Origin: Prosopocoilus inquinatus
Lineage: Eukaryota > Arthropoda > Insecta > Coleoptera > Lucanidae
Direction of reading: 5' to 3'
NCBI GenBank assembly: GCA_036172665.1
Contig: CM069877.1
Coordinates: 13,722,501-13,786,500 of the forward strand
DNA length: 64,000 bases
Shown piece after piece: positions 23,001 to 35,895 of this stretch. The notes below the pieces were generated by a model, which saw only the letters and a list, made by a program, of their open reading frames with translations, made no database searches and was not told where the DNA came from. Both the position numbers and the translations under genes were made by a program. How positions within the stretch are numbered: the first letter of the stretch is position 1; each line of letters begins with the position of its first letter.

Positions 23001-24450
23001 CAAAAAAATAAAATAAAAATGGAAACTCAACGTGTCAAAACTCAATTCTTAATGTAAAGGCCACATTTATTAACGAGAAGAATGCAACTTAAATCACTTA
23101 ACTCTACCCAATATACGCTCAACTCAAAACAAATTTTCGTAACTCGATTGGAATTAAGTGCATCAAACTCAATTCAATTCAGAAAAACAATTTTTTTTCT
23201 GTAAAATCCAAATTTAAACTTAAGCTCTACCCGATCTACGCAAAAAAATGATTTTCAAAGAATTAAATCTAAAAAATTAATTAAAATTAAAAACCGTAAC
23301 TTAACTGGAATTCATTCCAACAAATAATGCCAATCAGACTCAACTTACTTCAGAAAAAACGTTAAATCAATAAGAAAAAATTAAAAATCGAAACTAAAAA
23401 TCAAAACTCAATTGGAGTTAAAGTTCCAATTAAGATCAACGTACCAAAATTCAACTCAAATCAGAAAAATAATCTTTAATCAATAAGAAATAAAAAAGTC
23501 GTAACTTAAAGAAACAAAGCTCAAATGGAGTTAAGGTCAAAACAATCTAACTAGAGGAATGCAACTGACTCAACCTAACTCTAAACAATACGCGCTCAAC
23601 TTAAAACAAAAATTTGTAACTCTATTGAAATTAAGTCCGTCAAGCTCAACTTAATTCAGAAAGACAGGAAAATCATAAAAATCAATAAAAGAATATGACA
23701 AATGAAAAAACTTAAGGTAAGAAAACTCAGTTGGAGTTAAGGCCAAAAACAAACTAGCGAGAGGAATGCAACTTAGCTCAAACTCTACCCAATATACGCT
23801 CAAGTCAAAACAAAAATTTGCAACTTTATTGGAATTAAGTCTATCAAACTCAACTCAATTCAGTAAATAATAAAAATCAATAAAAAATTTAAAATGAAAC
23901 GCAAAGTATCAAAACTTAGTTGGACTGAAGATCAAAAACAAACTAATGAGAGGAATTCACCTTCACTCAAGCTAACTCTATCCAATACACGCTCAACTCA
24001 AAACAAAGATTCATAATAATATTCACAACAATCCTAAGCTTAGTAATACAATTACTTTTAGTTTTTATTCTAATGTGGTTGTAGTAATTAGTAATAGTTA
24101 AGTTAATGAGGAAGGTAGGGAGGTTGATAGAAACTTTTCTTTCTTTTAAGGGGTCCATGCTTAAAAAAGTTTGAAAATCCTTGATTTAAACGCAAAGTTA
24201 TTTTGCTGGTTGGATTGAGTTGTCCCGCCTTACCCAAATTCTGCTCGCTTTAAGTTAAGGCCAACCTAAACCTCCAAGAATTCAATTTAATTCAATCTAA
24301 CTCTATTTAATACCCGTTCAACTCAAAACCAAAAATCACCACTCACTTTAATTAATTCCCACACAAGCAAGGCCAATCAAATTCAGCTTAATTTAGGAAA
24401 CAGCAAAATAATGAAAATCAATAAAAAAATTGAAACTCGAAGAACTCATT
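20021..24450 (+). repeat. AT-rich satellite with ~870-900 bp higher-order period
   Basis: The landmark ACTTAAGC(C/T)CTACCCGA (slightly altered in the third copy) recurs at 20021, 21450, 22319 and 23218. Spacing is 869 and 899 bp, and 1429 bp for the first interval, which falls to about 875 when the MITE nest is removed. Each large unit is built of sub-units of about 200 bp marked by GAGGAATGCAA, CTCAACTCAAAACAAAAATT and CAAAACTCAATTG. The array decays after 24000. Smaller pieces of the same family recur at 27350-27465 and 52940-53600. Confidence 0.85.
20234..20787. mobile_element. Nest of PIF/Harbinger-like MITEs inserted in the satellite
   Basis: Several copies of a ~125-bp MITE with ends like GGGCCGTTTTCATAATCAGA and long internal complementarity (TTTAAATTTAAAG) are packed together. 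One complete inverted copy (20533-20657) is inserted inside another. The outer junctions interrupt satellite sequence that is continuous in the next unit (GAAGTTAAAGTTCC near 21650), and a TTA lies at the right junction. Confidence 0.8.
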
Positions 24451-24471
24451 TGGAGTTAAGACCAGGGCCGG

Positions 24472-24859
24472 AAAAGGGTCGGGCGAGACGGGCAGCTGCC
24501 AATTTTGAAACAAATTTTATATATTTAAAACAAGTATACAAGGAATTTGTGTGCATATTTAAATTTTCGCGCCAAACAAATTAATCTTCCAGGAACTCCT
24601 TAAGTGTTCGTTCGTAAGCGAGTTGCACAAGCGTACTTGCTTAATATACTGATACTTTAAACTCCCTTCAAATATCAACATATTATACAGGGTGATTCAA
24701 AATTAGCGTCCGATCCGTCAACCACAGGTAGTAAACAGAAAAATCAAACAAAAAGTCTATATGCATAGGGAGTCTAATATCCATAGTTTTTGAGATAAAA
24801 TTCGCCAGCTCCTAAAATAAAGCCTTTAGACAGGGTGCAAAATTAAAGAAAAACCTGTA
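24472..24859. mobile_element. Two partial element ends
   Basis: CAGGGCCGG at about 24474 resembles a hAT-type terminus, but no partner end was found. At 24688 CAGGGTGATTCAAAATTAG follows TA, as in Tc1/mariner-type ends. A related ACAGGGTGCAAAATTA lies at about 24832 in the same orientation. These look like truncated or rearranged MITEs abutting the fold-back element. Confidence 0.4.
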
Positions 24860-25839
24860 CAAGGTGACTACGCGAAAATTCCTACCTCTTTTAACTCTTT
24901 TATCTTTGATTTTAGGAAAAAATGCTTAATACAAAACTTAAAGGGACAAAATCAAAGTTTCTCTGTGTGGTCACAGAAAAACAATTGATGGTCGGATAAA
25001 AGAGATATAAACTAAACTTAAGTTTTTTTTTAATTGAAACCCTGTATTTTATCATGTTTTTCGATTCGAAATAAAATTCTAATGGGACTATATGTATGAT
25101 AAAACTAATAATGTAGAAGAGGTCTATAAAATAATTCCTGCTTAATTTTTTTATTTTTTTATTTTAGAAAGAAAAGGGGATAAAATAGTTGTAGAATTTA
25201 TTTCAGTACTGCTACAGATACTCATAACAAACAATTGAGCGTCGGATACCTAAAAAAATAAACGAAGTTTTGGTTTTCAATAAAATAACATTAAATAAAA
25301 TGTTACCATTAACATATTAAATCGATTTACATGTTTCCTAAAAATTATCTTTTTAACTAGAAACATAGAAAAATATTTCGGAAAAATTAAATTTTAAAAA
25401 ATGACTAAAAATTTAACGTAAAACATATTCAAAGCATCTTCAATTTTTTTACGCAAAATGTAAATCTTTTTAACATGTTTTGATTCACATCTATTAGTAT
25501 AAAATAATAATTATTCAAGTTTTCTATTTCTAAAATTCAAAAATAAAATAAATTAAATAGGAATTATTTTATAGACATCTTCTACATTATTAGTTTTATT
25601 ATATACGAAGTCCCAGTAGAATTTAATTTAGAATCGAAAATCGTAATAATATACAGGGTGTTCCATTAAAAGAAAACTTAAGTTTAGTTTACATCTAGCT
25701 TATCCAGTCATCAATTGTTTTTCTATGACCACACAGAAAAGCTTCGAATCAGTCCCTATAAATTTTGTATTAAACATTTTTTCCTGAAATCAAAAATAAA
25801 GGAGTTAAAGGGGGTAGGAATTCTCGCATTGTCACTCTG
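24860..25839. mobile_element. 980-bp fold-back element, copy 1 (TA-flanked)
   Basis: It is flanked by TA at 24858-24859 and 25840-25841. The left end CAAGGTGACTACGCG and the inverted right end CAGAGTGACAATGCG continue as arms of about 185 bp. A second inverted block (AAATAAAATTC...GGTCTATAAAATAATTCC) brings total complementarity to about 300 bp per side. A further CAGGGTGTTCCATTAAA end lies inside the right arm near 25653. There is no coding capacity. Copy 2 is at 60617-61481. Confidence 0.85.
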
Positions 25840-25859
25840 TACATAGCGTCAATGGAAAA

Positions 25860-27120
25860 CGTTTAAAGGAAAACGAAGGAGTAAAAAATGGGAATAAGCT
25901 TGATTACGGGAACAATAAGCAAAATAAAATCAATGATTCCATAAAAAAATAAAAAACAAAAAAAAAAACTTACAAAAAGCGAAAAAAACTTGCAGGAAGA
26001 ACAAATGAAAGAAAAAAATAAACAACGAGAATGGAAAGGTGAACAAAAAAAATAACGAGTTATAAAAAAGTGACAGGAAAACAAGCAGGAAATTAAATTG
26101 TAATAAAAGAAAAAAAACACAAAAGCGAATAAGCAAACAAAATGAAGGAAAAACGATGATGAGGCGAACGATAAACAAAAGATAATCAAGGATTCTTCGG
26201 CTGAAAAAACGAACTATAAAAGACTAACGAAAAATTAAGAATGAGTGCAAGAAGAACAAATACAGAAAAAAAAATACAACGGCATTCGAAAGAAAGATGA
26301 TCAAGAATATAAAAGAAGATTACCGGACTATTCGGAAATTATTTTACTAAAAATGCAAAGAAAAAACTAAAACTAGAAACAAGGTCAGTAGAATAATTTG
26401 TGTTTTTTTTTTAATTTTAATTTGACGTCGTTTGTGTATATTTCATATTTAAGCGTGCCAGTCGCAGCTCTCTGGACGTCAAATTAAAAAAAAGCATGTT
26501 ATTTCGACAAAAAAGAAACAAAAGAGAACAATGTGACAAAATCAAAACATGCACAAGTGAGCAAAATAGTGAACAAAAAACAAAAGAAAATCGATGATTT
26601 TTCGGCGGAATGTGAAAACAATTTTAAAAAATAGTAACAGAGAAGAAACTGTGTGGAGCGCAACGCCTTGCAAGAGTCGGGGAAAGGAAAAAAGGAAACA
26701 TAAATAAATAAAAAATAAAGCGAGAAATGAAAAGCAAATGAAAAATCGTTGAAAATTTAATAAAAATAAAATGGCATATAATTCAAACAAAAGCAACAAA
26801 AAATTGTCATGTATTTTTTGTTGCATTCATGTATGATGTAGTACAATTGATTGCAGAAAAATTTTACAATTTTTTAGAGATGTAAACCTGTCCTTTTCGA
26901 ATGCTGAAGTCTTACTTTGGTAACTTTACATAACCACAAATATGTTTCATTTTTTTATTGCGGTCATTTGTCGTCATTTGTTTTTTTTTTTACTAGGAAT
27001 TTAATTTTTTTTTTGCAATTTCAGTCTTGATAAGTAATTTTGATTTCTTTTGTCGTTTTTGATTGTTTCCATTCCACAAAGCCTCCTGACGAATTTGTAA
27101 TGAACCTAGATGTTTTCTTT
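25860..27120. repeat. Strand-biased low-complexity DNA
   Basis: From 25860 to 26810 the + strand is rich in A with G and few pyrimidines (GAAAAAAAC, AACAAAAG). From 26930 to 27120 it turns T-rich. Minus-strand frames such as 25863-26189 and 26542-26826 give long Phe/Leu/Ser strings that mimic membrane proteins, but this is the composition of the repeat. No gene is supported. Confidence 0.6.
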
Positions 27121-27349
27121 ACTTATTAATTTACGACAAAATGACAATTGATAATCTTTAATAAAGAATTTTATTCCCTAGGGATTGGTAAAATAATATA
27201 ACGTATTCTACGTCTTTTCGCCCTTATATCGTAAACGCGATGTTTTTCAGTCTGCATCATTGCAATCATCGTGAAAAATGAGCAAAAATACCGACTTAAA
27301 TTTAATAGATCATCGCATAAAAATACCGCTGAAAATTGTTCTAAATTCT

Positions 27350-27465
27350 AAACAAGAAGAATTTAACTTAACAAAACCTAACTCTACCCAACCCAGGCAA
27401 ACCAATTTAAATTAAAAAGTTTAAACTCAAAAGTTAATTGGAATTAAATCCAACACACGCAGGCA
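27350..27465 (+). repeat. Isolated fragment of the AT-rich satellite
   Basis: AACCTAACTCTACCCAACCCAGG...AATTGGAATTAAATCCAACAC matches the sub-unit of the 20-24 kb array. Confidence 0.6.
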
Positions 27466-27493
27466 TGCAGAAAAGTCAGTTGTTGTTTGTTTC

Positions 27494-27832
27494 ACGAAGC
27501 GCTGTGTGTTGCTGAACCTATTGAACGCAACTGTTATGTACAATTTTATAACTGAAAGGATATTTATTATTTCGAAAGTAAAGGATATTTAAGCGAAACT
27601 GTATTTTGGTTAAATTTCAATATGTTTTTTTTAACAATAGACAGTACGCAATCCAAAATATTATTACTTATATTTGGGATCGTGCATTGTCTATTGTTAA
27701 AAAAACATATTGAAATTTAACCAAAATACAGTTTCGCTTAAACATCCTTTACTTTCTAAATAATATCCTTTCAGTTATAAAATTGTATATAAAAGTTGCG
27801 TTCAGTAGGCTCAGCAACACACAGCGCTTCGT
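27494..27832. mobile_element. 339-bp palindromic element
   Basis: The arms 27494-27652 and 27688-27832 are inverted copies with few mismatches around a ~35-bp centre. The ends read ACGAAGCGCTGTGTGTTGCTGA. A TGCGTTCAAYARGCTCAGC-like motif near each end also occurs at 27956 (inverted) and at the head of each ~815-bp unit from 28799. The RNA or single strand would form a long hairpin. No target duplication was clear. Confidence 0.8.
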
Positions 27833-28798
27833 CTTTAACTAAATTGAAAATTGAGATAGAGCACATTCAAGCCCTAACCCAAATACGACTGTACGAAGTA
27901 GCGCTTTTAACGTTCGCTGCGATATATTGACAGTTGCTGAATAACGTTGTGTACGGCTGAGCCTGTTGAACGCAACTATTTTTTTTTTAATTTTGGCGGT
28001 AAATTCAAAATAGTGGTTTCTGATTTACCCTTCAAAACAACATAGAACTGTAAGGTGTGGACTCACACATACATATATTAGCGTGATAAGAAACTGTTGG
28101 TGCATTTGACCGTCGGCCGGGGGTAGGTTTAGCTCAGCAGCTTCTTCAAAATTTAATTAATCCTCCCTGCTACAATATTAATTATTATCGACTCGATAAG
28201 CCGCACGGTCCAGAACCCCCCACATAACGATTGTCTCTCGCCGGCGATCCGGCTAATGGTTATTGGGGCCGTGAGTAAGCGGCCATTTCGCGTGCTTGCT
28301 AATCTTGGCGGGGCTGTACAAAGCCGCGTCTCCGCAACCCTCCCGGTGACGTGACGCGTCCTTGGGCCCACCGGGTGCGATGCGGATACCTGACGTGGAC
28401 CGGGCGCGCAATTGCTTCAGCCGGGTTGTTTTTCTTTGTGGGGTTGCGGAGGCTGGCCTTGACGCATTCACGCAGATACCGGAGCCGTTGCCCTCGAGAT
28501 TTGGCCCGCTCTTTGTTTGCCAGCGGTATCGTCTTTCTTATCTTCGGCGTTTATGGCTGTTTACGCCGCGCCGCATCAGCGCGAAAGGTCCGCTTCAAAT
28601 TTAAGCATGATTCACTCACCGACCGACCGACCGTCCGCATGACACGCTGCATTCGCTTTTGTTTGCCGATGCCACTACTCATCATCCAATCAGATAAACA
28701 AGTTCGTTTGTTGTTTTTCGGTCGCCGAAGCTGTTTTCCTTCCCTTCACTGATTTTGTATGTCAATAACATAATCGGTTAAAACAATTATCAATCAGC
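27833..28798. other. Unique region with CpG-rich islet (28090-28640)
   Basis: The islet is GC-rich with many CpGs and has overlapping open frames of 72-133 codons on both strands, none with a recognisable domain. ACCGACCGACCGACCG occurs at about 28619. It is a candidate promoter or conserved element, not a defended gene. Confidence 0.4.
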
Positions 28799-31700
28799 GT
28801 TGGAAATAACGGTTGCGTTCAACAAGCTCAGCAGCTGGGTATTCAACAACATCTCAGCGAAAGTTATAACCGCTGACTTCGTGCAACGCACTTTTGTAAA
28901 ACGAACCTACCTCAAACCTCAGTTCACTTAAAAAAAAAAGTTATGTTCGGATGGCTTTTATCGCAGACGGATGCGTTCAGCCCCAACTCAACTGCTGTAG
29001 TTACCGGGTGCGTTGAGAATCAACACGACGCCTACGTTCAGCAGATAAAAAAATGCTGCTGATTACTTTTAAACTGTTGTCGGTATCTGACTGGTTGACT
29101 TTTGGAACTGTGATCGAACATTCTATAACATTTTCACAACAATATCGACAGCGATTGTGATCTGTGTTGCTGGGGGGGAGCGCTTTTAACCGTTGTTGAC
29201 ACAATTGCGTTTGCTGAACGCACGCAATAAGCTGTCGAATATGAAAAGACTTCCACAGATGTTAAAAAAAAATCGGCGGTTTACGTTTGATATTTTTTTA
29301 ACTACACATCGAACTTGTTAAATTAAATGACAATCAATTTTTTTTAAGCCACAAATAAGGAGTTGTATCTTTTTCTAAGCACAACTTTTTAAATCTCTAT
29401 GCTTTGCAGATTTTTTTAATTAACTGTCAAACTTTTCGACGTAAAATGTCAAAAGACAAAAAAGCAAACTGGTTTTTGAAAAAGAACATCACGAGCACGA
29501 CCGTCAGTTGTTTTTTTAGGGAGTTTTAGTAAATTTCCGGTAAAAATTACGGTAAACGTCAAAATCATCCGATTTAATATGGTTTATAAAATAACGTGGA
29601 ATAGAATTAAAGCCTTGGAAATATCGGTTGCGTTCAACAAGCTCAGCAGCTGGGTATTCAACAACATCTCAGCGAAAGTTATAACCGTTGACTTCGTGCA
29701 ACGCACTTTTGTAAAACGAAGCTGCCTGAAACCTCACTTCACTTAAGAAATCAAGTTATATTTGGATGGCTTTTGGCGCAGACGGGTGTGTTCAGTCCCA
29801 ACTCAACTGCTATAGTTACCGGGTGCGTTGAGAATCAACACGACGCTTATGTTCAGCAGATAAAAAACTGCTGCTGATTACTTTTAAACTGTTGTCGGTA
29901 TCTGGCTGGTTGACTTTTGGAACTGTGATCTAACATTCTATAACATTTTCACAACGATATGGACAGCGATTGTGATCTGTGTTGCTGGGGGGAGCGCTTT
30001 TAACCGTTGTTGACACAATTGCGTTTGCTGAACGCACGCAATAATCTGTCGAATATGAAAAGACTTCCACAGATGTTAAAAAAAAATCGGCGGTTTACGT
30101 TTGATATTTTTTTAACTACCCATCGAACTTGTTAAATTAAATGATAATCAATTTTTTTAAGCCACAAATAAGGAGTTTCATTTTTTTCTAAGCACAACTT
30201 TTTAAATCTCTATGATTTTCAGATTTTTTTTAATTAACTGTCTAACTTTCCGACGTAAAATGTCAAAAGACAAAAAAGCACACCAGTTTTTGAAAAAGAA
30301 CATCACGAGCACGACCGTCAGTTGTTTTTTTAGGGAGTTTTAGTAAATTTCCGGTAAAAATTACGGTAAACGTCAAAATCATCCGATTTAATATGGTTTA
30401 TAAAATAACGTGGAATAGAATTAAAGCCTTGGAAATATCGGTTGCGTTCAACAAGCTCAGCAGCTGGGTATTCAACAACATCTCAGCGAAAGTTATAACC
30501 GTTGACTTCGTGCAACGCACTTTTGTAAAACGAAGCTGCCTGAAACCTCACTTCACTTAAGAAATCAAGTTATATTTGGATGGCTTTTGGCGCAGACGGG
30601 TGTGTTCAGTCCCAACTCAACTGCTATAGTTACCGGGTGCGTTGAGAATCAACACGACGCTTATGTTCAGCAGATAAAAAACTGCTGCTGATTACTTTTA
30701 AACTGTTGTCGGTATCTGGCTGGTTGACTTTTGGAACTGTGATCTAACATTCTATAACATTTTCACAACAATATCGACAGCGATTGTGATCTGTGTTGTT
30801 GGGGGAAGCGCTTTTAGCCGTTGTGGAAACAATTGCGTTTGCTGAACGCACGCAATAAGCTGTCGAATATGAAAAGACTTCCACAGATGTCAAAAAAAAA
30901 ATTGGCGGTTTGCGTTTGATATTTTTTTAACTACCTATGGAACTTGTTAAATTAAATGATAATCAATTTTTTTAAGCCACAAATAAGAAGTTTTATTTTT
31001 TTCTAAGCACAACTTTTTAAATCTCTATGCTTTTCAGATTTTTTTAAATTAACTGTCAAACTTTTCGAGGTAAAATGTCAAAAGACAAAAGAGCAAACTG
31101 GTTTCTGAAAAAGAACATCACGAGCACGACCGTCAGTTGTTTTATTAGGGAGTTTTAGCAACTTTCCGGTAAAAATTACGGTAAACGTTAAAATCACCCG
31201 ATTTAATATGGTTTACAAAATAACGTGGAATAGAATTAAAGCCTTGGAAATATCGGTTGCGTTCAACAAGCTCAGTAGTTGGGTATTCAACAACATCTCA
31301 GCGAAAGTTATAACCGCTGACTTCGTGCAACGCACTTTTGTAAAATGAACCTACCTGAAACCTCACTTCACTTAAGAAATCCAGTTATGTTTTGATGGCT
31401 TTTGGCGCAGACGGGTGCGTTCAGCCCCAACTCAACTGCTATAGTTACTGGGTGCGTTGAGAATCAACACGACGCTTATGTTCAGCAGATAAAAAACTGC
31501 TGCTGATTACTTTTAAACTGTTGTCGGTATCTGGCTGGTTGACTTTTGGAACTGTGATCTAACATTCTATAACATTTTCACAACAATATCGACAGCGATT
31601 GTGATCTGTGTTGCTGGGGGGAGCGCTTTTAACCGTTGTTGACACAATTGCGTTTGCTGAACGCACGCAATAATCTGTCGAATATGAAAAGATTTCCACA

Positions 31701-32026
31701 GATGTTAAAAAAAATCGGCGGTTTACGTTTGATATTTTTTTAACTACCCATCGAACTTGTTAAATTAAATGATAATCATTTTTTTTAAGCCACAAATAAG
31801 GAGTTTCATTTTTTTCTAAGCACAACTTTTTAAATCTCTATGATTTTCAGATTTTTTTTAATTAACTGTCAAACTTTCCGACGTAAAATGTCAAAAGACA
31901 AAAAAGCACACCAGTTTTTGAAAAAGAACATCACGAGCACGACCGTCAGTTGTTTTATTAGGGAGTTTTAGCAACTTTCCGGTAAAAATTACGGTAAACG
32001 TTTACAAAATAACGTGGAATAGAAAT
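28799..32026 (+). repeat. Four tandem copies of an ~815-bp unit
   Basis: The landmark GGTTGCGTTCAACAAGCTCAG occurs at 28811, 29626, 30440 and 31255, a spacing of 815, 814 and 815 bp. The copies are very similar, differing by scattered substitutions and homopolymer lengths. The fourth ends in a ~35-bp deletion near 31999 and stops at about 32026. The copies share variants in blocks (for example CGATCGAAC versus TGATCTAAC), suggesting recent unequal exchange. There is no ORF of interest. Confidence 0.93.
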
Positions 32027-33350
32027 TTAGACTTTTAGCCGTACCGCTTACCGTTTTGTTTGACTTAACCTCACTTATTATTTTTCTGTGACTGAGTTTC
32101 CTGACATACTGTTATTTCTTATTCGGTCTTATAAGAGTAACATATAGGTTTTACTTTTACTCATACTATTCATTTTTTTAAAAGTTTTTGACTTAAGTCT
32201 TGGGTTGTCGTCACGTTGTGGACAAACACAGAGCGCTACCAACTGCGTTTCATCGTGGTATCCAACATAAAATATACACACATTCCTAAATTTATTAAAC
32301 GGTAAAGCAAACGCTAAACACATTTGAATAGCGTAACCCGGTTTCTAAATAGCGTTGCGCGCATACGCACAAGCTGATCATCTGTCGTTTAGCGTTACCG
32401 TATTTATTTCTGAATGTCGCTAAAACTCTTTATTTATTTAACCAAACTTTCCGTATTGTTATAATTTTTTTGTGAATGTGTCAAACTCGTCAAATTGAAA
32501 TGTTAACAACAGAAGCACTGTTTTCATTTGACGTAAGTGATCGTAAGGCATTGCCTTGGAGAAGAAGTTTCCTTTCTCCTCGCATGGAATTTTACTTAAA
32601 TAAAGTTATTGACTAGCGGACAGGTTATTAATAACAACTCATCGTTTCTCTTACTCCCCTTACTTATTAAGTGCGAATTAAAAGAGACGTTGATTGACTG
32701 AAATCTGTTTGGCATGAGGCTTTTAATGAATTAGTCCGGTACGGTTTCCCAAATACGACATTCCAATCGATACAGGTTAGAAGTAATTTACGCCTGGCAT
32801 GTATTTTAAGTCCGCCAACTATAGCATAGCGTGGCATAGATATACGGAGGGAACGGTATTGACCGTCGCGTCGCGTCGTGTAGCATGGGGCTCTCTTTGA
32901 CAGTTCCAGTTCCAGCGCCCGACCTGTCCCTGTCCGCCAAAGCGAACGGTCGAAGTAGGCCGTCAGCGAGCGTGACGTGCCTTATTTGAAATGCATCCCC
33001 CAAACTACAGGATACACGGTTTCCTTTTACACGCTGTCAATGCCCAGCGGCACGTAATGCTCATTTGGTCACCAGTCCGGATCCGCCGTGGCGAATCTCA
33101 TGGTTCCATCTCCTTCTCTTTATTGGCGCGAAGGAGACACGAGCAGCTTGCGTGGCCTAAATCGAGAAGGATGGACTGGATTTGCTGTAGGTGCGGATGC
33201 ATGTCATACGGCGATGGTACAGGGCAGGGCAAAATGGCACAAATTTATGAAAATTTGAAAAGAGCAGCTCCAGTTCCTTGCATACCAAACCACCACCTCT
33301 CGATAATAAACAACTCATTTCTTAAATCTTGAGAAACCGTTAGTTCCAAA
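32027..33350. other. Unique region with CpG-rich islet (32800-33250)
   Basis: The first part is AT-rich. 32800-33250 is GC-richer with CpGs and includes TGCGGATGCATGTCATACGG. The 113-codon frame at 32991-33332 has no recognised domain and I do not call it a gene. Confidence 0.4.
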
Positions 33351-33359
33351 TATAACATC

Positions 33360-35690
33360 GGAAAAGTTGGAACTGCAAGATCTGGAAGAAAGAAATGAAA
33401 TTGTGGGCAAAACAAAAACAAAAGAAATAGGAGTAAGGTTTAAGGTAAGCCCAATAAATTACCCAGCGATTTGAACTCACAATGAAAGTGAGCGGGTAAA
33501 GAACGCAATGGAAGAAACTAATTTGGAGTAAAGATTGGGTTGGGGCGATCTGAGAGCAGACGAAAATAAATAATCAGTTCAATCAAGCGCGACGGAAAAT
33601 AAAACGTTGGAGTAAGTCACATTCCACATAGAAAGGAGGACGAATGCAAAAGAAGAAACACAAAAGTGAAAAAAATCTTGGTAAAAATTGATATTACCAA
33701 GAGCGCTTGATTTGAAATAAGAAGAAAACGAGAGCGGAACGTATTAATCTGAGCAGAGCAAGAAGAATACAGACCAATAAAGGAACCGAAAAGAAGACAG
33801 AAAGTTTCAGTTGAGATAAGAATAGAAACTAAGAGAAGAAATTAAAAAGGAAGAGAACTTGCACAACACGTGACTCATTTATTCCACGTCCAGGTGGAAG
33901 AAGACGACAATGAAAGCGAAAATAGGAAAGACAAAAAGAAGATGCTAACGAAGAATCAGGGACAAAAATAACAATCGAAAAGGAATATAAAGAGGTCTAA
34001 ATTTTTCGTGAAAGGAACAGGTGTGGATCGAAAAGAAGATCAAGGAAGTCAAAAGCTTTCGTGGAATTGCACAGGAGAAAGATGCCCATGAACAACAGTG
34101 GATTGGTCCAAACGCAAGAAGAAGAAGACAACAAATAGCTATAGGGGCACCCTCTAACATAGTCAAGAAGAATAGAAAGAAGAATCAAGGATACAAAATG
34201 AAAGAACTCCATACAAAGGAGAAGAAGAGCAAAGAAGTTCAAAACAATTTTCGTGGAAGTTGAAGAGTCTACAAAAGTAAGCCGACGAACAGGAAGAAGA
34301 TAATGGTTACCAGGGCGAGGAAGACAAGAAGAAGATGATGGAGAATCCAGGAGAAAAGTACGTGAAAAGAAGAGCAAAAAGTTCAAAAACGTAGAAAAAA
34401 GTGGAGAATGGACGTCAATGATTATGGAGTCGAGGAATGAGAAGATGAAGAACAAGGAACCAAAAAATAGGCAAGAAAGTTGGTAAGAAATGAAAATAAC
34501 ACCAAAGAAAGAAAGCAGAATTTTAGGTTGAAGAACAAAAAGAAAATAATGATTATGGAGTCGAGCAAGAAGAAGATGATGAAGAATAAGGAACCAAAAA
34601 CCAGCTAACAGAGTTGCTAACAAATGAAAATAATATCAAAGAAGAACATCCTCGTACCAGTGGAAATAAAAGGAAGAGGCGCATGAGCTAAAAGTCGATG
34701 AGTCTAAATCTACACTGAAGAACAAGAAGAAGGTAGAATTTTAAGTCGAAGAACGGGACGAAGACGATGATTACGGAGTCGAGGAAGAAGAAGATGATGA
34801 AGAACACGGAACCAAAAAATAGGAACAATTTGCTAACAAACGAAAACAACATCAAAGAAGAAAACCTTCGTAGCAGAAGATATAAGAGGAAGAGGCGCAT
34901 GAAGTAAGAGTGGACGAGTCTACATCTACTCTCAAAAACAAGAAGAACGAAGAATTTTAGATCGAAGAACAGGAAGAAGATGATGATTATGGAGTTGTGG
35001 AAAAAGAAGTTGATGAAGAATAATGAACCAAAAAATAGGTAACAAAGTTGCTACCAAACGAAAATAATATCAAAGAAGGAAACCTTCGTACCGGTGGAAC
35101 GAAGAGGAAGAGGTGCGTGAACTAAGAGCGGACGAGTCTAAATCCACACTGAAAAACAAGAAGAAGGCAGAATTTTAGGTCGAAAAACAGGAAGAAGACA
35201 ATGATTATGGAGTCGGGGAAGATGAAGAATAATGAAACAAAAAATCGGAACAAGTTGGTAACAAACGAAATCAATATCAAAGAAGAAAACCTTAGTACCA
35301 GTGGAAGGAAGAAGAAGAAGCAGCACGTGAACTAAGAGTGGACGACTTTAAATCTACTCTGAAGAACAAGAAGAAGGCAGAATGTGAAGAAGAATCGGAA
35401 TAATAAAAAAACAGAGATAAGTTCGCAACGAACGAAAAAGAATAGCAAAGAAATTCAAAAGCTTCGTGGAATAGGAAGAAGAGGAAGAGTTCTATATACG
35501 GACACGAGTGGGCGAACTTAATTCTGCACCGAAGAACAAGAAGAAGACAATGAATTTGGAGGCAAGCAAAAACAGGAATAGAACCGAAAAATATGAACAA
35601 GTTCGCAGAAGGTGAAACAGTGACCAAAGTCCAAAATTTTCGTGGGGAAAGGAAGTTAAAATCAAGCATAAAACAGCTACAGTCGCAAGC
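33360..35690 (+). repeat. Purine-rich (GAA-rich) region with ~216-bp tandem repeats
   Basis: The + strand is dominated by A and G. From about 34400 to 35550 a unit containing GATTATGGAGTCG, GAAGAAGATGATGAAGAA, AACCAAAAAATAGG and ACCTTCGTACCAGTGGAA recurs every ~216-217 bp (landmarks at about 34552, 34769, 34985, 35202). Minus-strand frames of 60-208 codons read as Leu/Phe/Ser-rich strings and are composition artefacts. Confidence 0.8.
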
Positions 35691-35895
35691 AATAAATTTT
35701 GGTCGTTATTGATTGTAAAAGTTGGTATCTGACTCGTTTATTATTATAAATAAGGAAACTGACGCCGAAGGCCCTGTACCAACTAAGTTCAACGTCAGTT
35801 CAGCCTTGAACCGAGTTTTACTTAAAATATGTTCAAGCTGAACGACGAATTCTGGTGAGTTTGACAGATAGGTCAAAAGCTTGGCAGCACCAACA

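Noticed and set aside
25863..26826. Minus-strand frames rich in Phe/Leu/Ser resembling membrane proteins
   Set aside because: They are the complement of A-rich low-complexity DNA. Neighbouring frames give the same kind of string and no family motif is present.
28351..28752. 133-codon frame in a CpG islet
   Set aside because: Competing frames on both strands are open across the same interval and none shows a protein-like motif.
33997..34623. 208-codon minus-strand frame
   Set aside because: It lies in GAA-rich tandem repeats, where stop codons are rare on the pyrimidine strand. The sequence is low-complexity Leu/Phe/Ser with no domain.
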